Below, piece after piece: positions 1 to 8,751 of a stretch of DNA of 64,000 nucleotides (its first letter is position 1; each line of letters opens with the position of its first letter). The notes beneath the pieces are model-generated. The model was not told the origin of the DNA. It was given only the letters and a program-made list of their open reading frames with translations, and did not search any database. The stretch is taken from contig NZ_MAFQ01000001.1 in the NCBI RefSeq assembly GCF_002013895.1, positions 620,001-684,000 on the forward strand, in the 5' to 3' direction. Both the position numbers and the translations under genes were made by a program. The DNA is from Mycobacteroides franklinii. Lineage in GTDB: Bacteria; Actinomycetota; Actinomycetes; Mycobacteriales; Mycobacteriaceae.

Positions 1-1511
1 GCGGGCCCTATAAGGGCATCTACGCCGAGCTCGCGCCCACTGATGCCGCCGACTTGGCCGCGCGGGCGGATGCGCTGGGGAGGGCCTTCGTCGATCAGGG
101 CATCACGTTCTCGCTGTCGGGTCAGGAACGCCCATTTCCCTTGGATCTGGTGCCGCGCGTCATCGCCGCCGCGGAATGGTCGCGGCTGGAGCGAGGCATC
201 GCCCAGCGGGTGCGGGCACTGGAGATGTACCTGGCCGACATCTACGGCGATCAGGAGATCCTGCGCGATGGCGTGATCCCGCGCCGGCTGGTCACCTCCT
301 GTGAGCATTTCCATCGTGAGGCCGCCGGGATCAACCCGCCGAACGGCGTACGAATCCACGTCGCGGGCATCGACCTGGTTCGCGACGCCCAAGGCACCTT
401 CCGGGTGCTGGAGGACAATTTGCGGTCGCCGTCCGGGGTGTCCTATGTGATGGAGAACCGTCGCACCATGGCGCGCGTCTTCCCGGACCTGTTCGCCACC
501 CATCGGGTGCGGGCGGTGGATGACTACTCCTCGCATCTGTTGCGGGCATTGCGCATGTCGGCGGCCACCAACGAGGCCGACCCCACCGTGGTGGTTCTCA
601 CGCCGGGTGTTGCGAATTCGGCGTACTTCGAACACTCGCTGCTGGCACGCCAGATGGGTGTCGAACTTGTCGAGGGGCGCGATCTGTTCTGCCGTGACAA
701 TCAGGTCTACATGCGCACTACCGAGGGCGAGCGTCAGGTCGACGTGATCTACCGCCGCATCGACGACACCTACCTGGATCCCATGCAGTTCCGCCCCGAT
801 TCGGTGCTCGGAGTCGCGGGCCTGCTCAATGCCGCACGCGCGGGGAACGTGGTGATCTCCAGCGCTGTCGGCAACGGCGTGGGCGACGACAAACTCGTCT
901 ACACCTATGTGCCGACCATCATCGAGTACTACCTGGGCGAGAAACCCATTGTGGCGAACGTGGATACGTTCCGATGTTGGCTCGACGACGAACGCGAGGA
1001 GGTCCTGGACCGCCTCGAGCACCTCGTCATCAAGCCCGTCGAAGGATCCGGCGGCTACGGGATCGTTTTCGGGCCCGACGCTTCCGAGAAGGAACGCGCC
1101 GTGATCGCCAAGAAGATCAGGGCCGATCCGCGCGGCTGGGTGGCCCAGCCGGTGGTGCAGTTGTCCACAGTGCCCACGAAGATCGGGGACCAGTTGGTGC
1201 CCCGGCACGTGGATCTGCGCCCCTTCGCGGTCAATGACGGCGACGACGTGTGGGTGCTGCCCGGTGGGCTCACCCGGGTGGCGCTGCCCGAGGGCTCGCT
1301 GGTGGTGAATTCGAGCCAGGGTGGCGGATCCAAGGACACCTGGGTGCTGGCCTCGCGGGCATCGGTGGCCGAGCGAGAGCTCGCGGGCGCCGAGCCGGTA
1401 CCCGAACTCCCGGAGGCCACGGAGGTTGAGCAGGGTCCCGAGGCTGCCACCGCGGGCCTGCAGCAGCACCACCTGCAGCAACAGCAACAGCAGCAAGGGA
1501 GGGTGCGCTGA
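1..1511 (+). CDS. Circularly permuted ATP-grasp type 2 protein (5' end outside window)
   Basis: Partial gene: the frame is already open at base 3 (reading GPYKGIYAEL), so the start lies upstream; 502 residues are visible. Sequence resembles the mycobacterial Rv2411c family of circularly permuted ATP-grasp proteins. ATP-grasp-like segments include IKPVEGSGGYGIVFG and the RPFAVNDGDDVWVLPGGLTRVA block near the C-terminus. The family presumably forms an amide or peptide bond using ATP, but its substrate is not known to me. The last residues are a Gln/His run from CAG/CAA codons. It overlaps the alpha-E gene by one base (TGATG), so the two are translationally coupled, and a transglutaminase-like gene follows. 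This trio is conserved together in many bacteria. Confidence 0.9.
   Translation, partial: GPYKGIYAELAPTDAADLAARADALGRAFVDQGITFSLSGQERPFPLDLVPRVIAAAEWSRLERGIAQRVRALEMYLADIYGDQEILRDGVIPRRLVTSCEHFHREAAGINPPNGVRIHVAGIDLVRDAQGTFRVLEDNLRSPSGVSYVMENRRTMARVFPDLFATHRVRAVDDYSSHLLRALRMSAATNEADPTVVVLTPGVANSAYFEHSLLARQMGVELVEGRDLFCRDNQVYMRTTEGERQVDVIYRRIDDTYLDPMQFRPDSVLGVAGLLNAARAGNVVISSAVGNGVGDDKLVYTYVPTIIEYYLGEKPIVANVDTFRCWLDDEREEVLDRLEHLVIKPVEGSGGYGIVFGPDASEKERAVIAKKIRADPRGWVAQPVVQLSTVPTKIGDQLVPRHVDLRPFAVNDGDDVWVLPGGLTRVALPEGSLVVNSSQGGGSKDTWVLASRASVAERELAGAEPVPELPEATEVEQGPEAATAGLQQHHLQQQQQQQGRVR
1461..1497 (+). repeat. CAG/CAA triplet-rich tract encoding poly-Gln
   Basis: Mostly CAG and CAA codons, interrupted by two CAC codons, encode a Gln/His-rich tail. 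Length changes by whole triplets would keep the frame, so this is a candidate length polymorphism rather than a phase switch. Confidence 0.6.
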
Positions 1512-2488
1512 TGTTGGCCCGAAATGCTGAGTCGCTGTACTGGATTGGCCGTTATGTGGAGCGGGCCGATGACACCGCGCGCATCCTCGATGTGACGGTG
1601 CATCAGTTGCTCGAGGATGCCAGCGTGGACCCCGACCATGCCTCTCGAGTGCTGCTGCGAGTGCTGGGCATCGATGCGCCGGACATTGTGCTCGACGTGT
1701 GGTCGGTGACCGAGCTCGTCGCGTTCAGTAGGGGAGTGCAGGGCGGATCGATCGTCGACTCCATCTCGGCAGCCCGGGAAAATGCCCGTGGCGCACGCGA
1801 AGTCACCTCGACCGAGATGTGGGAATGTCTCAACACGACGTACAACGCCCTGCCGGACCGCGAACGTGCGGCTCGCCGGCTTGGCCCGCACGAGTTCTTC
1901 ACCTATGTGGAGGGGCGTGCCGCCCAGTTCGCGGGGCTCGCCGACTCCACCCTGAGCCGCGATGACGGCTACCGCTTCCTGGTGCTGGGCCGGTCCATCG
2001 AACGGGTGGATATGACGGTGCGGCTCCTGCTGTCGCGCGTCGGCGACCGCGTGTCCTCTCCCGCGTGGGTGACTCTGCTGCGTAGCGCGGGGGCTCACGA
2101 CACCTATCTGCGTACCTACCGCGGGGTGCTGGACGCGAATCGCGTGGTCGAGTTCATGTTGTTGGACCGGCTGTTTCCCCGATCGGTGTTCCATTCGCTG
2201 CGTCAGGCCGAGTTGAGTCTTGACGAGCTGGATCACCGGCCGCACAGCCGCGTTGGTGCGCGCGCGGAGGCGCAGCGGCTCCTGGGGCGCGCCCGCAGCG
2301 AGTTGGAGTTCATGAGACCCGGTGTGCTGCTGGAGGATCTGCCTACCCGGCTGGCCGGGCTGCAGCAGACGTGCCGCGAGTTGGGCGAGGCGGTGGCACT
2401 GCAGTACTTCCACGCCGCGCCATGGGTGGCGTGGTCCGATGCCGGTGGTGCGCACGATCTGGAGCCCATCGAGGAAGGCGAGATCTGA
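1511..2488 (+). CDS. Alpha-E domain protein (DUF403)
   Basis: 325 residues, opening MLARNAESLYWIGRYVERAD, the typical N-terminus of alpha-E (DUF403) proteins such as the mycobacterial Rv2410c family. These are all-helical proteins found next to circularly permuted ATP-grasp and transglutaminase-like genes, exactly as here. The biochemical role is unknown to me; the context suggests a peptide-ligation or peptide-modification system. The start overlaps the upstream stop by one base and the downstream transglutaminase begins two bases after this stop, so the three genes form one operon. Confidence 0.9.
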   Translation: MLARNAESLYWIGRYVERADDTARILDVTVHQLLEDASVDPDHASRVLLRVLGIDAPDIVLDVWSVTELVAFSRGVQGGSIVDSISAARENARGAREVTSTEMWECLNTTYNALPDRERAARRLGPHEFFTYVEGRAAQFAGLADSTLSRDDGYRFLVLGRSIERVDMTVRLLLSRVGDRVSSPAWVTLLRSAGAHDTYLRTYRGVLDANRVVEFMLLDRLFPRSVFHSLRQAELSLDELDHRPHSRVGARAEAQRLLGRARSELEFMRPGVLLEDLPTRLAGLQQTCRELGEAVALQYFHAAPWVAWSDAGGAHDLEPIEEGEI

Positions 2489-2489
2489 C

Positions 2490-3329
2490 ATGTGGCGCCT
2501 GCGAATCGTGCATGCCACCGGGTATGCGTACAAGACACCGGTGACCGCCTCCTACAACGAGGCTCGGTTGACGCCGCGCAGTGACGGTCGGCAGAACGTC
2601 ATTCTCAATCGCGTGGAGACCGTCCCGGCCACGCGCTCGTATCGGTACGTCGACTATTGGGGCACCGCCGTCACGACGTTCGATCTGCACGCTCCGCATA
2701 CCGAGCTGGAGGTGACGGGGCTGTCGGTGGTGGAGACCGATGCCGCCGAGAAACCCGAGGAAGAGGTGGACTGGGACGAGGTGCACACCACGGCGGTGAT
2801 CGACCGATTCGACGAATATCTGTCGCCCTCCGCGTACGTTCCGCACAGCAAGAAGGTGCAAGCGGTCGGCAAGAGGATCGCCAAGGACGCCACCCCCGCC
2901 GAGGCCATCATCGCGGCATCAAAATGGGTTCACGCCGAGCTTGATTACGTGCCCGGAACCACGGGCGTGCACTCCTCGGCGCTGGATGCGCTGCGGGAGA
3001 GGAAGGGCGTGTGCCAGGACTACGCACATCTGACCCTGGTGCTGCTGCGCAGCATGGGCATCCCGGCCCGCTACGTATCGGGTTACCTGCACCCCAAGCC
3101 AGACGCGGCGGTGGGTGAAACCGTGGATGGTCAAAGCCATGCCTGGATCCAGGGCTGGGCCGGAGGTTGGTGGGACTACGACCCCACCAATGACAGCGAA
3201 ATCAACGAGCAGTACGTCACCGTGGGCGTCGGGCGAGACTATTCGGACGTTAGTCCTCTCAAGGGCATCTATTCGGGGGGTGGCTCGACCGATCTGGACG
3301 TTGTGGTCGAAGTAACACGACTCGCCTAA
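2490..3329 (+). CDS. Transglutaminase-like cysteine protease-fold protein
   Basis: 279 residues. The ATG at 2490 (MWRLRIVHATGYAY) is chosen over upstream in-frame codons because the preceding gene stops at 2488 and homologues begin this way. It has an N-terminal transglutaminase-like region (HATGYAY, SYNEARLTPR) and a core with catalytic Cys in RKGVCQDYAHL, His in GQSHAWIQ and Asp in WWDYDPTND, a complete Cys-His-Asp triad. Members act as peptidases or amide-bond enzymes. This is the third gene of the ATP-grasp/alpha-E/transglutaminase operon. The partner substrate is unknown. Confidence 0.9.
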   Translation: MWRLRIVHATGYAYKTPVTASYNEARLTPRSDGRQNVILNRVETVPATRSYRYVDYWGTAVTTFDLHAPHTELEVTGLSVVETDAAEKPEEEVDWDEVHTTAVIDRFDEYLSPSAYVPHSKKVQAVGKRIAKDATPAEAIIAASKWVHAELDYVPGTTGVHSSALDALRERKGVCQDYAHLTLVLLRSMGIPARYVSGYLHPKPDAAVGETVDGQSHAWIQGWAGGWWDYDPTNDSEINEQYVTVGVGRDYSDVSPLKGIYSGGGSTDLDVVVEVTRLA

Positions 3330-3391
3330 ACACCGCAGAAAAGCCAGTTATTGCACAGGTGTCTGGCAAGAAGAGTAATAATGCGTAGACC

Positions 3392-4039
3392 ATGGTGACC
3401 AAACAAGCTACCGGGCTATACGGCGGACGAACGGCAGACGAGCGCCGCGCGGAGCGGCGGCGACGCCTCCTTGAGGCGGGGCTCGAGGTGATGGCCAGCT
3501 CGGGCTGGGCAGCGACAACGGTTCGGGAGATCTGTAAGACCGCCGGACTGAACACCCGTTACTTCTACGAGTGCTTCGATGGCCTCGACGAGCTGTTGGT
3601 CGCGGTTTTCGACTGGATCATCGAAGACAGCATCGCCACGGCAGGCTCGGCGATGGCCGCTGCCGAGAAGGACTCACGCTCACAGGTGCACGCAGGCGTC
3701 GTGGGTGCGGTGACCGCACTGACCGCCGATCCCCGTCGCGCCCGTGTGATCGCCACCGAGGCGATGGGCAGCCAGCGGCTTACTCGCCGTCGTATGCGAT
3801 TGACGCACTACATGGCATTGATGCTGGGTGCGGCACGCGCCGAGTTCGATCCGGATGCCGATCCGAACTACACCGCGGTTCAGGCCGAAGCGCTGGCCGC
3901 CGGGGTCGCCGGCACCGTGTTGGCGTGGCTCGACGGACGGCTGCGTCTGGAGCGCGAGGAACTGGCCGAATACACCGCCCAGTTCGTTGATCAGGCCATG
4001 TTCACGCCGCTGCCGGTGCGCAACTCCGTAGAACACTGA
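3392..4039 (+). CDS. TetR-family transcriptional regulator
   Basis: 215 residues. The N-terminal helix-turn-helix fits TetR: RRRRLLEAGLEVMASSGWAA followed by TTVREICKTAGLNTRYFYECF (residues about 20-65). The C-terminal ligand domain is not assignable. A 62-base gap separates it from the upstream transglutaminase, so it probably has its own promoter. It converges on the PemK-like gene with a 20-base gap. No target is obvious from sequence. Confidence 0.9.
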   Translation: MVTKQATGLYGGRTADERRAERRRRLLEAGLEVMASSGWAATTVREICKTAGLNTRYFYECFDGLDELLVAVFDWIIEDSIATAGSAMAAAEKDSRSQVHAGVVGAVTALTADPRRARVIATEAMGSQRLTRRRMRLTHYMALMLGAARAEFDPDADPNYTAVQAEALAAGVAGTVLAWLDGRLRLEREELAEYTAQFVDQAMFTPLPVRNSVEH

Positions 4040-4044
4040 GGTGC

Positions 4045-4064
4045 GCTGGCCCAGCTGGGTCAGC
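4045..4064. terminator. Near-perfect palindrome between convergent genes
   Basis: GCTGgCCCAGCTGGGtCAGC lies in the gap between the convergent TetR and PemK-like stops. The central ten bases are perfectly palindromic. It could help terminate both genes, but it has no loop and no U-run, so the call is weak. Confidence 0.25.
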
Positions 4065-4659
4065 TCCAGGAGAAGTGCGCGCGCAAACGTGCGGCGACGA
4101 CGTTGAAACGTTCCACGTCCAGAATCGCGCCCTCGCGCCGAATCCCCGCTTCGGGGACGTCCAGTACCCGATCGAGCCGTACCCAGCTGGGGCGTCCGTC
4201 GTAATCCCAGCTCCCGCTGCCCAGCGCCACCCAATCCGGGTCGCTGTCATGGCGTTCCTGGCTCGAGAGCATCAAGCCCAGCAGTAACGTGCCGTCCCGT
4301 CCCACCACCAGCACGGGACGATCCTTGCCCTGTGAGGGGTCGTCCTCATAGACCACCCAGGTCCACACGATCTCTCCGGGATCGGCGCGGCCATCCAGGT
4401 CAGGGGTGTATTCGATGCGACGGGCCCGATGGGCCGTTGGCACGCTGCGGTTGGTCACCGGGCGGCCCGGAATGGCGGTCTGTTGCTCCGGCTCGACGAC
4501 GCCGATCGCCTCTAGCCCGCGCTGGAGTCCGCGCTGGACCAATTCCGACCCCTGCAGTTGCCGCAGCACCTTCGGGCCTTCGCGGAAGACGACTTGTTCG
4601 AGAGTGTCCACCGCGAGCTTCCCGAGCCTCCGCCCGAGCGTCTGCCACTGTGACGCCAT
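4060..4659 (-). CDS. PemK/MazF-fold conserved protein (Rv2405-like)
   Basis: 199 residues from the ATG at 4659 (MASQWQTLGRRLG); an upstream in-frame extension exists but would run across the lepA start region. The C-terminal half has a PemK-like barrel signature: GEIVWTWVVYEDDPSQGKDR, then RPVLVVGRDG and a WVRLDRVLDV strand. A helical N-terminal region of about 75 residues precedes it. No antitoxin-like partner is adjacent, and orthologues sit next to lepA in other mycobacteria, so a housekeeping rather than toxin role is likely. It is divergent from lepA. Confidence 0.75.
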   Translation of the reverse strand: MASQWQTLGRRLGKLAVDTLEQVVFREGPKVLRQLQGSELVQRGLQRGLEAIGVVEPEQQTAIPGRPVTNRSVPTAHRARRIEYTPDLDGRADPGEIVWTWVVYEDDPSQGKDRPVLVVGRDGTLLLGLMLSSQERHDSDPDWVALGSGSWDYDGRPSWVRLDRVLDVPEAGIRREGAILDVERFNVVAARLRAHFSWS

Positions 4660-4736
4660 GGTGCGAGCATACTGACCGGTAGTCCCCGACGACGTGTGTG
4701 TCAGGAGCACGTCCGTCGGCATGGGAGCATGGTGCG

Positions 4737-6602
4737 GTGCCAAGTTTTGCCGACACGACGTTCACGGACCCGGCGCGTATCCGTAACTTCTGCATCATCG
4801 CCCATATCGACCACGGGAAGTCGACGCTGGCCGACCGGATGCTGCAACTGACCGGTGTGGTCGACGCGCGGTCGATGCGCGCCCAGTACCTGGACCGGAT
4901 GGATATCGAACGCGAGCGCGGCATCACCATCAAGGCGCAGAACGTGCGGCTGCCCTGGAAGATCAGCACGGACGCCGATTCCGCCGAATACGTCCTGCAT
5001 CTGATCGACACTCCCGGGCATGTCGACTTCACCTACGAGGTGTCGCGTGCCCTGGAGGCATGCGAGGGCGCGGTGCTGCTGGTCGACGCCGCGCAGGGCA
5101 TCGAGGCGCAGACGCTGGCCAACCTTTATCTGGCGCTCGACAAGGACCTGACGATCATCCCGGTCCTCAACAAGATCGATTTGCCCGCGGCCGATCCCGA
5201 CCGTTACGCGCAAGAGATCGCGCACATCATCGGCTGCGAGCCGTCCGACGTGCTGCGGGTGTCCGGCAAGACCGGTGAGGGCGTCGAGGCCCTGCTCGAC
5301 GAGGTGGTGCGGTTGATTCCCGCCCCGCAAGGTGATCCGGATGCCCCGGCGCGGGCGATGATCTTCGACTCGGTATACGACATCTACCGCGGCGTTGTCA
5401 CCTACGTCCGTGTGGTTGACGGCAAGATCACGCCGCGCGAGAAGATCGCGATGATGTCGACAGGTGCCACCCATGAACTGCTTGAGGTGGGCATCGTCTC
5501 GCCGGATCCCAAACCCTCTGTGGGCCTTGGGGTCGGCGAGGTGGGCTATCTGATCACCGGTGTGAAGGATGTGCGCCAGTCGAAGGTGGGTGACACCGTC
5601 ACCTCCGCGCGCAAGGGTGCGACCGAGCCGCTCACCGGCTATCGCGAGCCCAGGCCGATGGTCTACTCCGGGCTGTACCCGGTGGACGGCTCCGATTACC
5701 CGAACCTGCGTGAGGCGCTGGACAAGCTGCAGCTCAACGACGCCGCGCTCACCTACGAGCCGGAGACCTCGGTGGCCCTGGGCTTCGGATTCCGTTGCGG
5801 CTTCCTGGGATTGCTGCACATGGAGATCACCCGGGAGCGCCTGGAACGCGAGTTCAACCTCGACCTGATCTCGACCGCACCCAATGTGGTGTATCGGGTG
5901 ATTACTGAAGGAATGGCGCCCGGTGATCCAGGAATGATGGTGACCAACCCGTCGATCTGGCCCGAGGGCAAGATCCGCTCGGTATACGAGCCGGTGGTCA
6001 AGACGACCGTCATCGCGCCGAGCGAGTTCATCGGTTCCATCATGGAGCTGTGCCAGTCGCGCCGCGGCGAGCTCGGCGGCATGGACTATCTGTCGCCGGA
6101 GCGGGTCGAGCTGCGCTACACAATGCCGTTGGGCGAGATCATCTTCGACTTCTTCGACTCGCTGAAGTCGCGTACGCGCGGCTACGCCAGCCTGGACTAT
6201 GAGGAGGCCGGCGAGCAGGAGGCCGACCTGGTCAAGGTCGACATCCTGCTGCAGGGTGAGGCGGTCGACGCGTTCAGTGCCATCGTCCACAAAGACGGAG
6301 CCAGCGCCTACGGCAACAAGATGACCGTGAAGCTCAAGGAGCTGATCCCGCGTCAGCAGTTCGAGGTGCCGGTGCAGGCTGCCGTCGGGTCGAGAATCAT
6401 TGCGCGCGAGAACATTCGGGCCATCCGCAAGGACGTGCTCTCCAAGTGCTACGGCGGTGACATCACCCGTAAGCGCAAGCTGCTGGAAAAGCAGAAGGAG
6501 GGCAAGAAGCGCATGAAGACCATCGGGCGGGTCGAGGTACCGCAGGAGGCCTTCGTGGCGGCGCTGTCCACCGAGTCGGCGGCCGACAAACCGAAGAAGT
6601 AG
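4737..6602 (+). CDS. lepA: Elongation factor 4 (LepA), ribosome back-translocase GTPase
   Basis: 621 residues from a GTG at 4737, preceded by GGGAG about ten bases upstream; longer in-frame starts lack a ribosome site. The G domain shows HIDHGKST (G1), DTPGHVDF (G3) and NKIDLP (G4), followed by translation-factor beta-barrel, EF-G III/V-like domains and the LepA-specific C-terminal domain ([20 protein letters not shown]). Cytosolic GTPase acting on ribosomes during elongation or initiation. Length is normal for actinobacterial LepA. It is convergent with the DUF899 gene across a hairpin-rich spacer. Confidence 0.98.
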   Translation: MPSFADTTFTDPARIRNFCIIAHIDHGKSTLADRMLQLTGVVDARSMRAQYLDRMDIERERGITIKAQNVRLPWKISTDADSAEYVLHLIDTPGHVDFTYEVSRALEACEGAVLLVDAAQGIEAQTLANLYLALDKDLTIIPVLNKIDLPAADPDRYAQEIAHIIGCEPSDVLRVSGKTGEGVEALLDEVVRLIPAPQGDPDAPARAMIFDSVYDIYRGVVTYVRVVDGKITPREKIAMMSTGATHELLEVGIVSPDPKPSVGLGVGEVGYLITGVKDVRQSKVGDTVTSARKGATEPLTGYREPRPMVYSGLYPVDGSDYPNLREALDKLQLNDAALTYEPETSVALGFGFRCGFLGLLHMEITRERLEREFNLDLISTAPNVVYRVITEGMAPGDPGMMVTNPSIWPEGKIRSVYEPVVKTTVIAPSEFIGSIMELCQSRRGELGGMDYLSPERVELRYTMPLGEIIFDFFDSLKSRTRGYASLDYEEAGEQEADLVKVDILLQGEAVDAFSAIVHKDGASAYGNKMTVKLKELIPRQQFEVPVQAAVGSRIIARENIRAIRKDVLSKCYGGDITRKRKLLEKQKEGKKRMKTIGRVEVPQEAFVAALSTESAADKPKK

Positions 6603-6641
6603 TCCTGGCGGAGGTTCGGGCGGCGGCTGACCCAACCTCGT

Positions 6642-6697
6642 CGAGCGTGCGAATAGTGTCGATATTTCGGTGAATTTCGACCGTATCGGCACACTCG
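6642..6697. repeat. 56-base imperfect hairpin between convergent genes
   Basis: CGAGCGTGC at the left end pairs with GCACACTCG at the right end (one mismatch), and the inner parts (GTGTCGA against TTTCGAC) also pair in part. It occupies the spacer between lepA and the DUF899 gene, both of which end here. It could act as a bidirectional terminator or be a copy of an intergenic repeat family. Confidence 0.5.
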
Positions 6698-6700
6698 GGC

Positions 6701-7465
6701 TCAGTGCTTGCACTCCTGACTCGGCATGCCGACGACGGCTCCGCCCTGTGGCCATCCGGCAGGTGAGTCTTCCCATGGCTCTTGACGTCCGTACGGTGTG
6801 AGATCCAGGAACGGGTAACCGACCGCGGAGTGGTCCAGGCCGCGCGCGAAGGCCGAATAGGTATGAAAAACCTCGTCTTCCCGGCGCAAGAAGACGCTGG
6901 CACCGGGCCAGTCCCCGCGCAGGTCCGCGTCGGTGAACCCATCGGCGTGCAACTCCTCCAGGGACTTGTAGTTGTATTCGATCGGAACCCGCGCGCGGTC
7001 GAGCGTGACGTGGAAGTCGTAGCTGAAATCGCCGTCGTCGGTGGAGTACCAGGGGAACGTCCAGCCATGCTCGTCGCGGTAGCGCGCGATGCTCGCATAC
7101 GGCGCACGGGAGACGCAGGCGAAGGTGACGCCCTTGCCGTGCAACAGTGCGATGTCCTGCTCGGTGAACGTCATATCGGCGGCGCCGGTGCAGCTGGGAC
7201 AGCCGCGGTTGACGTCGTCCAGCCACATGAAGTGGTGGATGTACAGGGTGTGCCGCCCCTCGAACAGGTCAAGGAGCCGAACCTGGCCGCGGGGCCCCTC
7301 GAACCGGTAGTCCTTCTCGATCTTCACCATCGGCAGCCGTCGTCGTTCGGCGTTGACGGCATCGCGTAGATGCGTGACCTCCCGTTCACGGGCCAGTAGT
7401 TTCTTGCGCGCCGCCAGCCATTCTTCGCGGCTTGCGACATCGGGGTAAGCGGTCGGTGTGCTCAT
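6701..7465 (-). CDS. DUF899 family thioredoxin-fold protein
   Basis: 254 residues. Strong match to the DUF899 pattern: REEWLAARKKLLAREREVT at the N-terminus, then YRFEGPRGQVRLLDLFEGR, HHFMWLDDVNRGCPSCTG and a GWTFPWYSTDDGDFSYDFHV block. The fold is thioredoxin-like with a CxxC motif (GCPSC). Predicted cytosolic redox-related protein; no reaction is established to my knowledge. It is divergent from the nitronate monooxygenase gene with 55 bases between starts. Confidence 0.88.
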   Translation of the reverse strand: MSTPTAYPDVASREEWLAARKKLLAREREVTHLRDAVNAERRRLPMVKIEKDYRFEGPRGQVRLLDLFEGRHTLYIHHFMWLDDVNRGCPSCTGAADMTFTEQDIALLHGKGVTFACVSRAPYASIARYRDEHGWTFPWYSTDDGDFSYDFHVTLDRARVPIEYNYKSLEELHADGFTDADLRGDWPGASVFLRREDEVFHTYSAFARGLDHSAVGYPFLDLTPYGRQEPWEDSPAGWPQGGAVVGMPSQECKH

Positions 7466-7520
7466 ACCGATACCGACCCGCCCGAGTGCCGAAACTCATC
7501 GCGCCGATACGCTCAGATGT

Positions 7521-8519
7521 ATGAGTACCGTGCTTGCCGGGCTTCGTCTTCCAGTGGTTGGTGCCCCGATGGCCGGTGGCATCACCGTCCCGGCGGTGGC
7601 ACGCGGCGTGAGTGCGGCGGGTGGATTCGGCCTCATGCCCGCCGGGTACCGCACCGTCGCCCAACTGCAGCAGGACCGCGAGGCCATGGGCGAGCTGCCC
7701 TTCGGTTTCAACGTGTTCGTGCCCACTCCGGATCAGGGGGCCGACCTCGGCCAGTACCTGGACAAGTTGAAGATCTGGGCCGACAAACTCGAGGTCGCTC
7801 CCGGTGACCCGGTCTGGCACGACGACGCCTATGCCGACAAGATCGAGTACCTGGTCGCCAATCCGGTACCGGTGGTGTCCTTCACCTTTGGCGTGCCCAC
7901 CGCGGCGGACGCGCACCGGCTGCGCGACGCCGGATCCGAGGTGTGGATCACCGTGACCAGCGCCACCGAGGCCACGATCGCCGAGGGAATCGGCGCCGAC
8001 GCGCTTGTTGTCCAGGGCCCGGAGGCCGGTGGACATCGCAGCAGTTTCGACGCGGGCGCACCCGAGGAGCCGCTACTGGAACTGATCGCGAGCGTTCGGG
8101 CGGTGACCGCGTTACCAATCGTCGCCGCCGGCGGGATCATGGATGGCGCCGATATCGCTCGGGTGCTCGCGGCGGGAGCCACGGCCGCGCAGTTGGGGAC
8201 CGCGCTGGTGGTGACCCACGAGTCGGGCGCTAAACAGATTTACAAGGACGCCCTGCTGAAACCGGCCGACACGGTGGTGACCCGGGTCTTCTCCGGCCGG
8301 CCGGCCCGCAGTATCTCCAACGCATTCCAGCGCGATATGGAATCGGTTGCCCCGGTGAGTTTTCCGGCGCTGAACTCGGCGACCAAGGAGCTGCGGGCAA
8401 GTGGCGACCCGGATGTGATGTCACTGTGGGCGGGCACCGAACACCACCGCGCCCGCGCGCTGCCGGTGGCTGAATTGATGGCCACATTGGGCGCCGAACT
8501 GGCCGCGGCTCGAGGATAG
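7521..8519 (+). CDS. Nitronate monooxygenase (2-nitropropane dioxygenase family, FMN)
   Basis: 332 residues from the ATG at 7521 (MSTVLAGLRLPVVGAPMAGG). FMN-binding TIM-barrel features are visible: GAPMAGG near the N-terminus, VVQGPEAGGHRS with the conserved His, AAGGIMDGADIARVLAAGA and AAQLGTAL. The family oxidises alkyl nitronates such as propionate-3-nitronate; the physiological substrate here is not determined. Eight bases downstream begins a small membrane protein gene, possibly co-transcribed. Confidence 0.88.
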   Translation: MSTVLAGLRLPVVGAPMAGGITVPAVARGVSAAGGFGLMPAGYRTVAQLQQDREAMGELPFGFNVFVPTPDQGADLGQYLDKLKIWADKLEVAPGDPVWHDDAYADKIEYLVANPVPVVSFTFGVPTAADAHRLRDAGSEVWITVTSATEATIAEGIGADALVVQGPEAGGHRSSFDAGAPEEPLLELIASVRAVTALPIVAAGGIMDGADIARVLAAGATAAQLGTALVVTHESGAKQIYKDALLKPADTVVTRVFSGRPARSISNAFQRDMESVAPVSFPALNSATKELRASGDPDVMSLWAGTEHHRARALPVAELMATLGAELAAARG

Positions 8520-8527
8520 GTACGCAT

Positions 8528-8710
8528 ATGAAACCAGCCACCCTGATCTGGACCGTGCTCGTTGCCGCCTGCCTGTTGGTCGGCATCGACCTGATCATCT
8601 ACCTGGCGGGTCCGCGTAGCGGAGGGTCCACCGGTGTCCTTGCGTCGCTCTTGGTGTTCAACTTGCTGCTCTTCGGTGGCCTCGGCATCTACCTACTCCG
8701 CCGGCGCTAA
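8528..8710 (+). CDS. Small two-helix membrane protein
   Basis: 60 residues with two hydrophobic segments (about 5-28 and 38-56) and a C-terminal Arg-rich end (YLLRRR), suggesting both ends on the cytoplasmic side. It starts eight bases after the nitronate monooxygenase stop. No recognised family. The clear codon structure and topology support a real gene. Confidence 0.7.
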   Translation: MKPATLIWTVLVAACLLVGIDLIIYLAGPRSGGSTGVLASLLVFNLLLFGGLGIYLLRRR

Positions 8711-8751
8711 ATGAGCCGGGCGCGTAGCCAGATCGCACCTACGATGGTCAG

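Noticed and set aside
1055..2533. 492-codon minus-strand frame across the ATP-grasp and alpha-E genes
   Set aside because: Shadow frame; includes a poly-Cys run that is just the reverse of the CAG tract.
4060..4659. PemK/MazF toxin of a toxin-antitoxin pair
   Set aside because: No antitoxin gene adjoins it, the protein has a long N-terminal region, and the location beside lepA is conserved, so a toxin role is not supported.
4701..7226. Very long minus-strand open frame (841 codons) antisense to lepA
   Set aside because: It is the low-stop shadow frame of a GC-rich gene. The protein has no recognisable domain, while lepA on the other strand is certain.
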